NCBI RefSeq assembly: GCF_004027225.2
Contig: NC_044278.2
Location: 54,987,743-55,051,742 of the forward strand
DNA length: 64,000 bases
From: Strigops habroptila
Lineage: Eukaryota; Chordata; Aves; Psittaciformes; Psittacidae
Reading direction: 5' to 3'
The position numbers were made by a program, and so were the translations under genes. This document shows, in pieces, positions 1 to 64,000 of this stretch. Below the pieces are notes generated by a model, which saw only the letters and a program-made list of their open reading frames with translations, was not told where the DNA came from and made no database searches. Each line of letters begins with the position of its first letter. Position 1 is the first letter of the stretch.

Positions 1-2541
1 TAGACACTAGTTTTGGAAATACTGCTAAGTCACTGTAAGACTCTGAGGAATCAATTAGTTAAACTGTTGATAACACAAAACAGCAAGGGATTCTGCAGAG
101 ACAGCAGATGGAAAGAAAATAATAAAGAAGTAATTATTATTGGTGAGAGTTTAAACTCTAAAGCTTGCTTGCATGTCAGGAAGACTCATTGCACTAAGAC
201 TGGTTCAAATAATGTAATTTGTACTGAAGAAGCAAAAATGTTCAGGTCAGAAGTCAATAAATTAAAATGGTCAGATGGAGAGGAACTAGGGTGGAATGAA
301 AGACATATTCTCTTGCAAAACAGACCCATTCACCAGAGACAAGTATGAATTAGGCAAATCCAACATGTGGAAAAACCTTCCTCTCAGTCCAGATAGATAG
401 AAATATAGATTTTAATACTGTAAGGTGAAATCCCAAAGGAATTCCATGATCATGTGCAGAGGTAAGTACAGTCCATATAACCTACACAGAGTTTAGGCAA
501 ATTGATCTTGACTTATATGTCAAAAGAAGGGAAGAACAGCCATGTCATGAGAATCTGGAGCAGAGCTGGCTGGTGAGCAATGGGAAAATGGGAAATGTCT
601 TTGAGTTAAGGCAAATGAAGTCTCTTCTCATTCAACCCTGTGCTGTTTTGGTGAATTTCAGTCCCTCTATTTCCAGGAGCTCAGGAGTTATTCAAACTGC
701 AGTAACCTCTCTAAAAATTTTTCAGTGAGAGAGGTACTGGGAAAAAGCCAAATAAATAAAAAAGAACCAAAATGCATAATGATGGCTCATTTTGAGACTC
801 ATGCTTTACTCTGTTTCAGACTTATTCAGCAGGATCTGTGTCCCCAGCAGAACAGTCTGTTAATTGTCTCTGTTTTCAATTGGAAAAGGAAAAATCTCTC
901 TCTCCGCTACTTTTGTAAGTGGCTGCACATCTTCAGTACAGGCAAACTATCAAAAAGTGCCCTTTTTTGAGTTCGCGGCACTCACTGAGATCCGCTGCTG
1001 TCAAACAAACTAGATTTGTGGGTAGGTTTCCTTAGCCTTAGCGTCAGAGGCCTACTACTTAGACATGTAACTCTGAGTTTGTCACCTAGAGCAATCTCTT
1101 TGTAGGCAGTGGAAAAAAACCTTTGGGATGGCGATTCATCTCAGATAAGCACTTTTGGATAGTAGCTAATGCAACCTATCTCAACTGTCTGCTTTTCTCT
1201 GTTAACTATAAAGTCAACAAAGAGCGACGAACACAATAGACAGACATCAAAACTTCAGCTGTCTAAAACTGACCTTCCAAAGCTGTTTTAGGTAAATCAC
1301 GCCTTTTTATGCAGAACTGTTTATCATTGATTATTTCCAGCAGTTCTCTTCAAGTTATAGATGCTATGCATAAATGAAACCATACTCCATGCCAGAAAGA
1401 GCTTACATCTGGAAAGCAGCTAAGCCAAATCACCTCACATACATTAAAGAGGTGCCTGCTACAGCAGCTCAGCTTCAAACAACTGGATAAATTATATTCA
1501 TGTTAATTATGAAGGTGAGGTATCTATTTAGATAAATATATTGAGTAAATAACCCTGGATCGTATCCTGAAAGAAATCCATTACAAATATTATTCAGGCA
1601 TTTGAAAAGAGGTTCCAATTTAAATATTTTTGTAAGATAAGGGAAACAAAATGTTAATTTTATGTATTAAACTGGATCGTAGTCAATTTTTTATATTGCT
1701 TGTTTAAAATTATTTCCTTTTAAAATAATTTGCTTTGAAGTTCCTCTCTCTATTTCACAGCTATTTACACACCAAAGGACTAAAGAACAAAGAATAGAAA
1801 ATGACAATCAAAGAATTAGGAAACATCAGAAATACACCCAGGTGCCATGAATGTAAAAGAAGTGCTCTAGAGAAAGGTCCCAAACCCCAGACTGTGAGCC
1901 AAACCAAACCAAACACAAATGTCTTCCATAATGAGCAATTGCACTTGGTCAAAATGTCTATGCATCTCTCTCAGTTGTGGCAGAGCACTGAAATACTTTC
2001 CACTGATGGGAAACTTGTCTCTCAGGGTGTCCTGCAACCTGCTGGCTGTCCTGCTGAGAGCCTGCACCAGCAACTCCCCATGAGAACACTGGTCATCTCC
2101 TACCAGTCCTGTGGGAAAAGCTGGTTTCCTAGTCACACAGTCATGTTCACTGCTTTCTGTTGCCCTATTTGTTGCCATTTCCACGTCATCTCTGTGCCAG
2201 TAGCTTCTTTCTGGCAGCCCTGGTCCTACCTCTCCCTGTTGCCAGAGTTAGTATGCCAGGCAGCAAGTCATTCCTAGCCTCCTTCTCCTGCTGTTGGGAC
2301 CCTGGACCCTCTAAGGGGATTGTCAGCAATGACAGCTTCACCTCTTCAAGGGAATAGGACCCACAAACCCAGAGAAATAGAACATTATTCTTTTGCTGAT
2401 GTTAAAAGAAAATGTTAACTCCTCTTTGACTTTCTGAGTCACTGCAGAGAAGACATTGACAATTTTACCTCCCGATTCTCACTGCTGTTCCTTCTTGCAC
2501 TGGTGTTGCTGGGTTTCTTATTTGTCTGCATGAAGACAATA
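1..2541. other. Upstream intergenic DNA, no gene recognised
   Basis: AT-rich sequence with only short frames lacking domains or splice-consistent similarity. I see no repeat that I can name. A 158-codon frame at 1801-2277 has no family resemblance and overlaps an antisense frame of similar quality. Confidence 0.6.
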
Positions 2542-2546
2542 GCAGG

Positions 2547-3080
2547 TGTACTGCTATTTTGGCTGAGATAGAGTTCATTTCCTTTATAGTAGCTGGTATG
2601 GGGCTATGTTTTGGATTTGTGCTGGAAACAGTGTTGATAACACAGGGTGTTTCCGTTACTGCTGAGCAGTGCTTACACAGAGTCAAGGCCCTTTCTGCTC
2701 CTCACCCCACCAGCCAGTAGGCTGGGGGTGCACAAGGAGTTTTGAGGGGGCGCAGCTGGGACAGCTGACCCCAACTGACCCGAGGGATATTCCATACCAT
2801 GACGTGATGCTCAGCACATGAAGCTGTGGGAAGAATAAGGAAGGGGAGACATTTGGAGTGATGGTGTTTGTCTTCCCAAGTAACACTTGTGATGAAGCTC
2901 TGTTTTCCTGGGGACGGCTGAACACCTGCCTGCCCATGCGGACCAGTGAATGAATTTCTTGTTTTGCCTAGAGTGTGTGCATGGCTTTTGCTTTACCCCT
3001 TAAACTGTCTTTATCTCAACACATGAGTTTTGTCATTTTTACGCACTTTTACCCATTTCATGGTGGATTAAACCATGATA
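2547..3080 (+). mobile_element. Solo LTR, avian ERVL-like endogenous retrovirus, degraded
   Basis: Starts TGTACTG and ends CATGATA. It is flanked by a perfect 5-bp direct repeat GCAGG (2542-2546 and 3081-3085), a target-site duplication. The body shares blocks with the LTR at 28793-29384: TTGATAACACA, GGGATATTCCATACC against GGGACATTCCATACC, and TTATCTCAACACATGA near the 3' end. The TATA region seen in the other copy is degraded here and the 3' part is shortened. No retroviral coding sequence lies beside it, so it is a solo LTR left by recombination. Confidence 0.85.
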
Positions 3081-3085
3081 GCAGG

Positions 3086-4569
3086 AAAGATTAACGGCCA
3101 TGTGTGAATAGTTGTCAATGAAAACATCGCTGCAACACATTTGCTCTGCTTTTGGTATTTCTGCTGAATTAAAAACTTTTCTCAATCTTATCCTGGCAGT
3201 GGGACAAAATTTGGGCTGCAATAACGCTGGCAGTAAGGCGGGGTACAGCAGCATAGAACTAGCACGTGTGTGATGGTTCCTCTTTAACCTTGGCATTTCC
3301 CCAATCATATCAGACTGGTATGAGTGACTTTGACAGTGCCTTGGGCTTAATACCACTAGAGGTCATGCAATGTATTTATTATCTAAGCTGCTTTTGAAAA
3401 ATGCTCTAATATTCCACAACTAGTGGATGTGGTTGTACTGACTATAGTTCCAGACACTGCTTTGGCCTCTAGATGTCCCTGCTTTGTAGGTGTGTAAATA
3501 ACCACACCACAATAAATCACCCCATCTATTCTGTTGCCCAAGCTTGGGATTTATCTTGAATAGTACTCAAATGGGGAAAGATGAGGAATTGGAAATATGC
3601 AAATAATATTAGCATGAAAAGCCTGCTTTATAGAATGAAATATCTTATCCACTAAAATAAAGAACAAACAGTGAAAGACAGTGCATCAAATCTTTCATTA
3701 TAATAGCACAAGTGGTGGCTTGTGTCTGACCTGACTACTGTGATGCTGATTCCACTAATGTATCTGCCTTGGACTTTTCCTATCTTGGGGGTACAGCTTG
3801 AGATAATATTGATTGCATCTTGAAGCAGCTGACAACTGCTCTCTATCTTTTGATTACAAGCCTTTTGGTGTCTTTCTCCTCTTTGCCTTTGGCCAGTAAC
3901 ACCCTTATCTGTACCACCCACATCCAGCTCCACCTGGAATAGGCATGCTTTTAGGGACCTGTCAGACATCACATCCTGTCACAACTTGCACCAGCCCTAC
4001 TATCGTATTTTTCCCACAAGATGCACATATGTTGTGAGTAGGCTAAACTGTTGGATCTAGCACGTTTTCCCTTAGACCGTGCCACTGGTATTAGCCAGGG
4101 TCCAGCAGCAGCTAAAACTTGTCCAACAGCACTGCCCTCACCAGCCTGAGTTTGCTTATTCTTATTAAAACAACAACCAACTCTCAGCACTGGCATCACC
4201 CGCTTTATTCTGCACTCTTGTCTGATTCTCATCTTTCAGCTAGGCAGCCCCTTCTGCCTCCCTGACTTAGGGTTCTCCCAGGTTGGGGGCACTGGCTGCC
4301 TGTGTAGCCTTTTGAAAAACATATCTCCAAATTTCCGACGCAATTTGGCAGATCCTGCAAAATGAGATCAGTAACAGTCAATCAGTTTTTTAGTTTCCAC
4401 AGTAGTAAGAATTTACAATTACATTGTTCTCCTCCTTTTGAAGGACCATTCTCCTAGACTTTTGCCAGTCTGGAAAACTCTGGAGATAAGTATTGTTACT
4501 AAACTAGATGTTACATTCATAATCTTATCATTGATAGTCTAATCTCATCTTATTTTACCACACACTGAT
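3086..4569. other. Intergenic DNA, no gene recognised
   Basis: Nothing recognised beyond short frames on both strands without domains or matching splice signals. Confidence 0.55.
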
Positions 4570-4893
4570 AATCTCATCATTGTATACAAATACCTGAAGG
4601 GAAGGTCTAAAGAGGACAAAGCCAGGCTCTTTCCAGTGATGCCCTGCGATAAGATCAGGGGCAAAGGACACAAACTGAAACACAGGAGGTTCCCTCTGAA
4701 CATCGGGAAACACTTTTTCACTGTGAGGGTGACTGAGCACTGGCACAGGGTGCCCAGGGAGGCTGTGGAGTCTTCATTGCTGAAGACATTTAAAAGCTGT
4801 TTTTGATGAGTCTAGGTGTCCGGCTTGAGAAGGGGAGTTGGACCAGATGGAGTTGGACCTCCAGCTGTACCTTCTGACCTCAGCTGTCCTGTG
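4570..4893 (+). mobile_element. CR1 LINE fragment, 5'-truncated, sense
   Basis: Contains the typical 3'-region phrases of avian CR1: TACAAATACCTGAAGGGA, GCCAGGCTCTTTCCAGTG, CACAAACTGAAACACAGGA, TTCACTGTGAGGGTGACTGA and GTTGGACCAGATGGA. The reverse-transcriptase frame is missing or broken, so this is an inert truncated copy. Confidence 0.88.
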
Positions 4894-7800
4894 GCTACTG
4901 GCCAGTTAACTGACATTGTCACTCTCTTCATAAGGTATTTATTATCGATGCAGGAGGTTGCTTAGATTATACAAGTTGACTTTATTAGTATATTGCTAAT
5001 AATTCAGCCCTTTCAGCAGAGGAAGTGTCTTTGGAAAGACAGCAGGCAATTTATACCTTCTTGCTAAAGCACTAGGCTTCTTTCGAAGCTGTGGAGCACA
5101 GTGTCCAGCATGATGGGAGCCATTTATCATCCAAGCCCACTTCTCTGTGTATGTTTTATGATCTAATATTTGTAGGAGAGATTGTTTTCCTGTAGAAGAA
5201 AATAGAAGTTTCCTGTGTGGTTTGGCATTTTGGTTTTGGGGTTTTTTTTCCAAAACAAAAGCAAAAGTAAGTACCTTCAGGCATAACTTCTCAAGATAGG
5301 TTTAACCTTTTTCTTTTACATATCTAACCGTGCCTCTGGGCTGCCTAGTTCAGATGAATCCAAGACGCTTAGCATAACTTTACTTACAGCGATTCACTTT
5401 CCAGCCTATGCAATGCCTACAGGAATAGCGTATTGAGTGTAATCAAGATTTAATCAAACATAATTTTGACTTTCTGTTACTCTATCAAGAAGAGAGCTGC
5501 AGGCTTTTCCAGGAGACCTTTGTCAAAAAATTTGGAATAAATGTAAAAATATCGAATAGAAATATTTTATCAGAAGTTTGATGCCACAACATCAAACCCA
5601 ATCTTTCCTTCTTTGTACTTTAGAACTACATTCAAAGAAACCTTCCATAGGCACTCTTTCTGGTAGTGGCCACCTGACAGCTGGCAGTAACAGAGCAACC
5701 ATGTGCATGACTACAGTTTCAAATCATGTTCACGTACTCCTCATAGGGCTAGACAAGATTTATCTTGTGCAGGAGGTCAAATTATAATTCATGTGCCTCA
5801 ACCGAGGCTCACTTGCTCAGAACTTTTTCAGACTCTTCTGGCACAATTTGAGCAGCAGCACTCAGATATTCACTTGTTTAAATATTTATGGGGAATGTGG
5901 TGGGGAGTGATGAGTGATGAGAACAGTGATCACTTAGCTGCTTCTTTGAGCAATCATAACACTGAACGTCATAACCACGATTTGCACCCTCAAAGAGTAA
6001 TGAACTGCCACCTTCTGAGGAATAAGAGAAAACCTGCCTTGTCCCCTGTAGAATGACACTTCCTGATATCACATACAGGTAGAAAGGAAAAGCAATATAT
6101 TTGGGTATGAGGGAGATGGCAGAGCACCCTTCCATAGATAAAATTTCTAGTCATATCCCTCTCAGACACTTTGAAAGTTTACCATGACATAAAAGCTGTG
6201 AGATGTGGCTGCACAGCAAGTGACTTTTGCACCTTGCAAATAGCACAGAGCAGCTTTTACTCTAGCTAGACTGATGTCTAGCAGAAAGGCTAAAGTTGCT
6301 TTCTGCATTTGCACTGGTGGAAAATGGCAGTTCTGACATTTTCTTGGATATACAACACCTCTGCAGAACTGGTACTAACAGAGAAATATGTCACAATTGT
6401 TAGCACTTCCAACAAACTGGAGATTCAAGCAAATTTGTTTTTACAGTAAAAACATCACATGTTCTTCATAATTTAGCTGCAGAACACTTAGTTGTCTTTA
6501 AACTCACATCTGCAATAGGACGTGTTTTATGGGATCCCGGCACATAGGGGTATCTTACATGAACACGGGAGGGTAGCCCACAAGATGATCCCACTATTGC
6601 TGGAAGCTAGCTGTCAGTTCAAAATGGGTTGCCATTTTAAAGCACAGTGATGGGACATTTTGGCTTAAAAGGGAAGGAAGGAGAAAGGAAGGGAGATGGT
6701 AAGGAGAGCAGCTGGCATGCTAGCTGCTGTGCAAGGTTGACCTGTCTGCTAATCAACTTGATACTGCATTCTGGATTAATGTGCTAGAAAATTTGAGCAT
6801 GCAAGGGAAGCTGCACAAACATGCCACATATTAAGATAAGGATTTGTTTGATTTTCCAGTCTGTTATAAGCACAAGCAGCTGCAAGGCCTTTCCCTATTG
6901 GAACCAGTCCTACAACAGCATGTTAGATCAATGAAAATCTCAAAACTGTTGCCTTTGTCAGCACAGAGGGCCCGTCTCAACAGACTTGTGTGATACAGAA
7001 AAGGTCTTGATAGAGTGCGAGCTCTTCAGTGTTACTGACAAGGCGTGGACAGTGTTACCACCAATAGCTCAGAGACAGCGCAGGGCCTCGCATTTGCCTC
7101 ACATGACATTATTCAGCTCTGGGAATAAGAATAAACCTGAGGTATGTATCGGTTCATGTGATAACGATGGCTTCCATAACAAAGGAAATTATAAAAATGC
7201 TGAGCAGACTATTTGATGGTGATTCTGTCAGGATTAACTTTTTAATAAGAGAAGGCTGGTAGGCAAAAGGAATGGGGTGGGCTGATCCATATGTATCTCT
7301 ATAGTGCATTGATCAGACTCATGTGAGTCAATCCTGTGAGTCAATCATCAACTCTATGCAGATGCACATGTTTATTAGCATTTAATACCAAAATCCTCCT
7401 GCATCCCTCCAGTTATGGCTGAACTCTGTTGAATGGCTAGCTTCTGTCATTTGCTCTGTTTCACTGCCATCTCATAGCTTTAGTTTTAAGCCTTTGATAG
7501 CTCTGTTGTGATCCCACTTGGACATTGCCTTCCATCTCCCTGAGCTCACCTCATTGTTTCTGCCCCAAGTGTGGCCTTTCAAACAGTGAGCAGATCAAAG
7601 ACTGCTGCCTGGGACTAGATAAAAAAATAGCAAAGGGGAGGAAAGCAGGAATAGAATAAAATTATAGTTTTGCTCAGCAGCCAGGCTGGCTTCTGCAACA
7701 TATGTGGTGGCAGCTAGGCAAAGGTAACATCAGGGTCCCACCTGTAGAGAACATGAAGGAGGTTTAGTGCAGAACAGCTTGGGAAAGCAGGTGGAGTCCG

Positions 7801-10339
7801 GGAGAAAAAGTTCAGAACACAAACTAACCACAGGGCTATTACAGTGATGGAGCTACCCCTGGAGGTGAAATTACTGGTGTTGCTAATGGACTGAAAATGC
7901 CACAGCAATCTGCTAGCTACACTGCTGTAAGGAACTGGGCTGTTTGAACACAGCTCTCTTACAAGGATGAAGCCTGGCTTATAGTGATGTAGAGACCAGC
8001 TCAAATTGATAGCTTTTTCTTGTTTGATATCATATGCTCCAGATGATCCTGCTTAAATGAGTTAAACTATCCAGTACCATACCACATGGTACTGATCCAT
8101 GAACGTAAAAAGGCAGCAAAATTTTGCCTGTATGAATCAAACACACTGTGCATGCCAAATTCCCTGGCAACAACACATTAGACAGAACAGTTGAGAACTT
8201 AATTACATCACTATTAAACTTTGATGCCCTGGATGGACAGAAATTATTATACTCCCATCATGAGTTTGTGTCTGCGTTGAAGTTACATCCACATAGCCCA
8301 AAGTAAGGATTAGTTGTGCCCAACTTTGTGCACAACAATGGTGAAAAAATACTTTTTTTGATTCAGGAAAAAGATTTTGGGATGGTACCTACTGAAGTAT
8401 TGATTTCAGTGGAAGTGTTCCTAGGATAAGGTGATACCTGTGCAGAGACTACAGGGGCAAGACAGCAGTGAAAACACCAAGAAGTGTGAAGGAAGAGGTT
8501 TAAAGACAGTAGCACTGACGTGTGAAACTGTAGATGAATGCTTTCCTCCACAAACAGTATAGATCAGCTAGAAAAAATCAAAATAATAAAATAAAACCAA
8601 GTAAAACTGGACTATTATGCTTAACTGTTAAAAGAATTGCCTGGATATTTCTCACTGTTGCTGGAGAGCAACAGGCATAGCGCATAGTGAACTGTGCGAA
8701 TGTTGAAGGCTAAAACACAGGTTACTGCTGGAAGACTGCAGAAAGTAACTTAAGACCTTGACTGTGGCTCAGCTGAGAGGTGGATGAAATTACAACATAC
8801 ATGGAAATTGTCTTTCTAAAAAGAACCACCATACACTTAGTGATTTTACCCAGCGCTATTCCACACAGGAAAAAAACCAAACAGAAGAGAGCCTGTTACT
8901 GCCAAGCAGCTTTTTATTTTACAACTGTATCAGCATTACACATACCTAGCACTGTACTGCATACCTGTAGTCTGCTGTGAGGCCTGTAGATTTTATATCC
9001 TAAAGATATACATTATATTGTATGTAGGTTGCATATCCTAAAGATACATCATAAAAATTTGGTGGTATAATGCTCTCATTATACTATAAATGTTAATTTT
9101 GAACTTGAGATTTAACATAAGGCAGTCTTGAGGCAGGATTTTTTAATGGTTCACATAGATGTAAGAGCTAGGTCTTCAGGGCAAATTACTGCTTTTCATC
9201 TCTAAGAGGTTTACAAATGACGGCACTATCAATGTAAACTTTCAGCCCTGCACAATCAAATGTTTAAAGGTAATTGCAGACAATTATAGCAGATTTTGAG
9301 GGTTGTTGAGGAGTTTGCGTAAATACCATGTTTAAAAGGACTACATATAAATAAAAATGTGGATTTACATAGCTGTCATCTTGAAATGTTTCTAAAAAGG
9401 GGTCTCCTAAACAAAAGTATGTGTGACAAGAGACAATTCCAGGTCCGCTAGCAGAAGAGAAAGTCTGGAAGAAATACTCTTATAACTAGAGCACCCCAAT
9501 AAATACCTTCAGAAATGGCCAGGCAGCAGTTTTAAGAAAGAGGACAGCACTAAAGGAGATAGCATCTGCTATATAACTAGTTAAACACGTGGCCAAACAT
9601 ATTCTGCTTTCTTCTTATTAGCAAAATAATGGCTAAAGTACATGTTAGAAGCTGTGAGTGAAACTACCAATTCTGGGAGAAATGTCACAGGAGCAGGAAG
9701 GTCAGTGCTGCTCACGCCACTGCTGGGAACTGGGAGGGGATTCCTCTGGCAGCCAAAGGCAAAGCACACTCATGCTGAAGCTGATAAAAACTGAGTAAAC
9801 ACGAGTTTTAACAGCATTTCCTATTTCTTAAGAACCAAACATTTTCATTACTCGGAATTCTCTGGTTTTGTTGGTAAAAAAAGAATAAAAAATTAAATTT
9901 GCAATTCAGTAAAGAAAAAAGCTAAAGGAGACAGTTCTGATGTTGGCTTGTTTGCAAAAAGCAAAAAGTGACCTTTCTTCTTTTCTTTCCCTCCCCAACT
10001 CGAGGTGATTTTGAAACAGCAGGCATCTGGTTTGGTGGGATTTTTTTGGTTTTGTTTTTTGTTTTTGTTTTTTAATAGCAAAGAAATTTCGAATGAAAAA
10101 TACTGACTAGCTCTATTAATTTCCTACAATTGACTTGTTTCCTAGAAGCAAATCTCTAGTAGGATGTACTTAGATGGAAACCCCCAAGTCAGCAACTTGC
10201 GTTTAGTGCGTTTTCCTGTACCGGGGGGGGAAGAGAAAAAAGAAATAAAAGAAAAAAAACCACGAGGGAAAACAGTCGCGTGACTCTAATGAGTGTATTC
10301 TCACTCTTTTGGGAGAACGTCTGCAAATTCGTAGAGACC
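4894..10339. other. Intergenic DNA upstream of the SLC9A7 CpG island
   Basis: AT-rich, with no coding exon that I can support. Small items: two TGAGTCA (AP-1-type) motifs 13 bp apart at 7324-7330 and 7337-7343, and a near-repeat of ATCCTAAAGATA around 8996 and 9037. No divergent gene start is visible on the minus strand near the island. Confidence 0.55.
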
Positions 10340-10858
10340 CGGCGCGACCGGTGCCTGCGTCTATCCCCTCCCAGGTCTCACGGACACCCGCAGCTCCCGG
10401 CCCCGCTCGGGCCCGGGCAGGGCGGGCTCCAGGGTGATGATTTCCATCCAGCACCGCACCCGTGGAGCCGCTGCGCACCGGTTTGCTGTGGGACACGGGG
10501 AGACTGGGGCGAGCACCTGAGGGTCTCGAAACGAATCCAGCCCCACCTCGGGGCTGGACAGGACCGTTCTCACCCACCCCCGGACCTCCCTCCGCTTCAC
10601 CTCCACTGGGCCGAGCCCAGAGCAGGGAGAACACCGCATCCTCACGGCAGATGAGCCCACACCCCCCCAGCCGAGGCTGCCGGGGCTGCGCCTTTAAGGG
10701 GCCGTGGGAGGAGGTGGCGGGCGGGATCTTGCGCGCCGGGGCTGCTCCCTCCTTTCCTCCCTCCGCCGCCGGCCGGGCGGTGGGCAGTGCCCGCGGGCCG
10801 CCGCCGCGGGTGAGGGACGGGGAGCCGCGGCAGCCTGCCCGCTCTGCGGTCCGCAGCC
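10340..10858 (+). promoter_or_regulatory. SLC9A7: CpG-island promoter and 5' UTR of SLC9A7
   Basis: This stretch is sharply richer in G+C and CpG than the flanks, and the island continues through exon 1 to about 11420. Several GGGCGG-like GC boxes are visible and there is no convincing TATA box, as expected for a broadly expressed housekeeping-type promoter. It runs directly into the start codon at 10859, whose context (GCAGCC before ATGG, with G at -3 and +4) is a good Kozak match. The transcription start cannot be located from sequence alone. Open frames on both strands here are products of GC richness, not genes. Confidence 0.8.
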
Positions 10859-63081
<52,223 letters not shown>

Positions 63082-64000
63082 GTGACACTGTGCTTTCCTT
63101 GATACCAAATTAAGCTCATGCTTGGCTTTCTTCATCTTTATAACACTAAGTGTGTGTTCTTTTTTTCGTGCTACTGCTTCTCCTTTTCTGCAGAGTGCCA
63201 GAGATGGCCCTCAATTCTGAGTCTGTTTTCTTCTTCTGAGCTGGGAGAATGTGGATCACACATCATGTCTTTAGCTTTAAAAAAAAAAAAAAACAAATCA
63301 AAAACCACAACATCTCTTAACTCTGTGTAATTAATGAAGCAAAATTAGCATCTCTGGCCTGGGAAGAATTAAAAGCTGAAGAATCATGGATGCGGTCCTA
63401 TGAACCTTTATAACACAGGTATTCTCAAGCAGTCTTTAGAGTTACTTCATACAACTGCTCAGGTTAGAAGGGACTTCATAGATGATTTAGCTCAGCTTAT
63501 TCAGGGATGTATTTAAAAAACTGAGGGTTATAACATTGCTTCACAGGAAGTTGCTAGTAAGAGTGGAGACAAACCAGAATCCAAAAATATTCTTTTCCAG
63601 TTGATGGTTTTTATAACTGATATATGGATAGAAAGAGAATCAACAAGAAGATAAATCTCTAACTGGGATCTATAGAGGCATGTGTATTTGTGTGTGTACG
63701 TGTGTGTATATATATGTATATATAGACATCTGCAGAATATTTATGCAAAGAAAACTCTTCGGGGTGAGGCAATGGTAAGTTTCCTGTCATGGTTGAAGGT
63801 TCCCAGCAAACTACTAAATTTGCCAGAGATTTAGCATGCTTGTTTGTACAGAGAGTCTGAGAACTATTATCTATTACAGTCATTCTTGGCTGCTGCCACA
63901 GTAATTACGTATGCTAGAATGTAATAAAGCCTGGTAGTTTGGTAAGTTGTCATCTATGTGTTGCAGGGCCTTGGAAAGGTTTTTGAAGTGTCAGAAGAAA
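63082..64000 (+). other. SLC9A7 intron 13, partial
   Basis: The donor is GTGACA at 63082. The next tail exon, expected to begin with a VGVD-like sequence, was not found before the end of the window. It contains a poly-A stretch near 63279-63292, a GT/TA-rich simple repeat (about 63683-63724) and a possible weak CR1 remnant near 63440-63515. Confidence 0.75.
63683..63724. repeat. GT/TA simple-sequence stretch
   Basis: TGTGTGTA, GTGTGTATATATATG and TATATA units in the partial intron 13; an imperfect microsatellite. Confidence 0.8.

Noticed and set aside
1801..2277. 158-codon frame upstream
   Set aside because: No family resemblance, and an antisense frame of similar length overlaps it; taken as chance.
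1..10339. A divergent neighbour such as RP2, which flanks SLC9A7 in mammals
   Set aside because: No RP2 exon, including its conserved amino-terminal start, was seen on the minus strand upstream.
63440..63515. Possible antisense CR1 remnant (CAGGTTAGAAGGGACTTCAT)
   Set aside because: Only one phrase resembles CR1 and it is too diverged to annotate firmly.

Overview
The window is vertebrate nuclear DNA, most likely from a bird. Large introns separate short, well-conserved exons. The recognisable dispersed repeats are CR1 LINE fragments in both orientations and two solo LTRs of the avian ERVL-like type. I see no Alu- or B1-like SINEs, no bacterial gene organisation, no CRISPR array and no rRNA or tRNA gene. 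The bird assignment is an inference from repeat content. The LTR type hints at a neoavian bird rather than a galliform, which I cannot prove.

One protein-coding gene is supported: the 5' two-thirds of SLC9A7 (organellar Na+/H+ and K+/H+ exchanger NHE7) on the + strand. Thirteen coding exons lie between 10859 and 63081. They join in phase without any frameshift or stop to give 536 complete codons plus two bases. They encode the signal/anchor segment, the whole transmembrane exchanger domain and the start of the cytoplasmic tail. The remaining tail exons and the 3' UTR lie beyond base 64000.

Layout: 1 to about 10340 is intergenic or upstream DNA with a solo LTR (2547-3080, intact 5-bp target duplication) and a CR1 fragment (4570-4893). 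About 10340 to 11420 is a CpG-rich island containing the promoter, the 5' UTR and exon 1. Intron 1 (30.8 kb) holds low-complexity tracts, two small CR1 pieces and a sense-oriented solo LTR (28793-29384). Exons 2 to 13 occupy 41941-63081, with further CR1 copies in introns 2, 6 and 11.

The most notable feature is the splice-site composition. Intron 7 is an AT-AC intron with U12-type donor and branch site. Intron 10 is a U12-type GT-AG intron. Intron 9, between them, is a 114-bp GC-AG intron. The two minor-type introns are both phase 0 and enclose a 309-bp (103-codon) block, exons 8 to 10. Exon 13 is a 60-bp phase-symmetric exon that could be a cassette in the tail. I found no evidence for a wholly new biological system; the splice architecture and the LTR insertions are the items worth following up.
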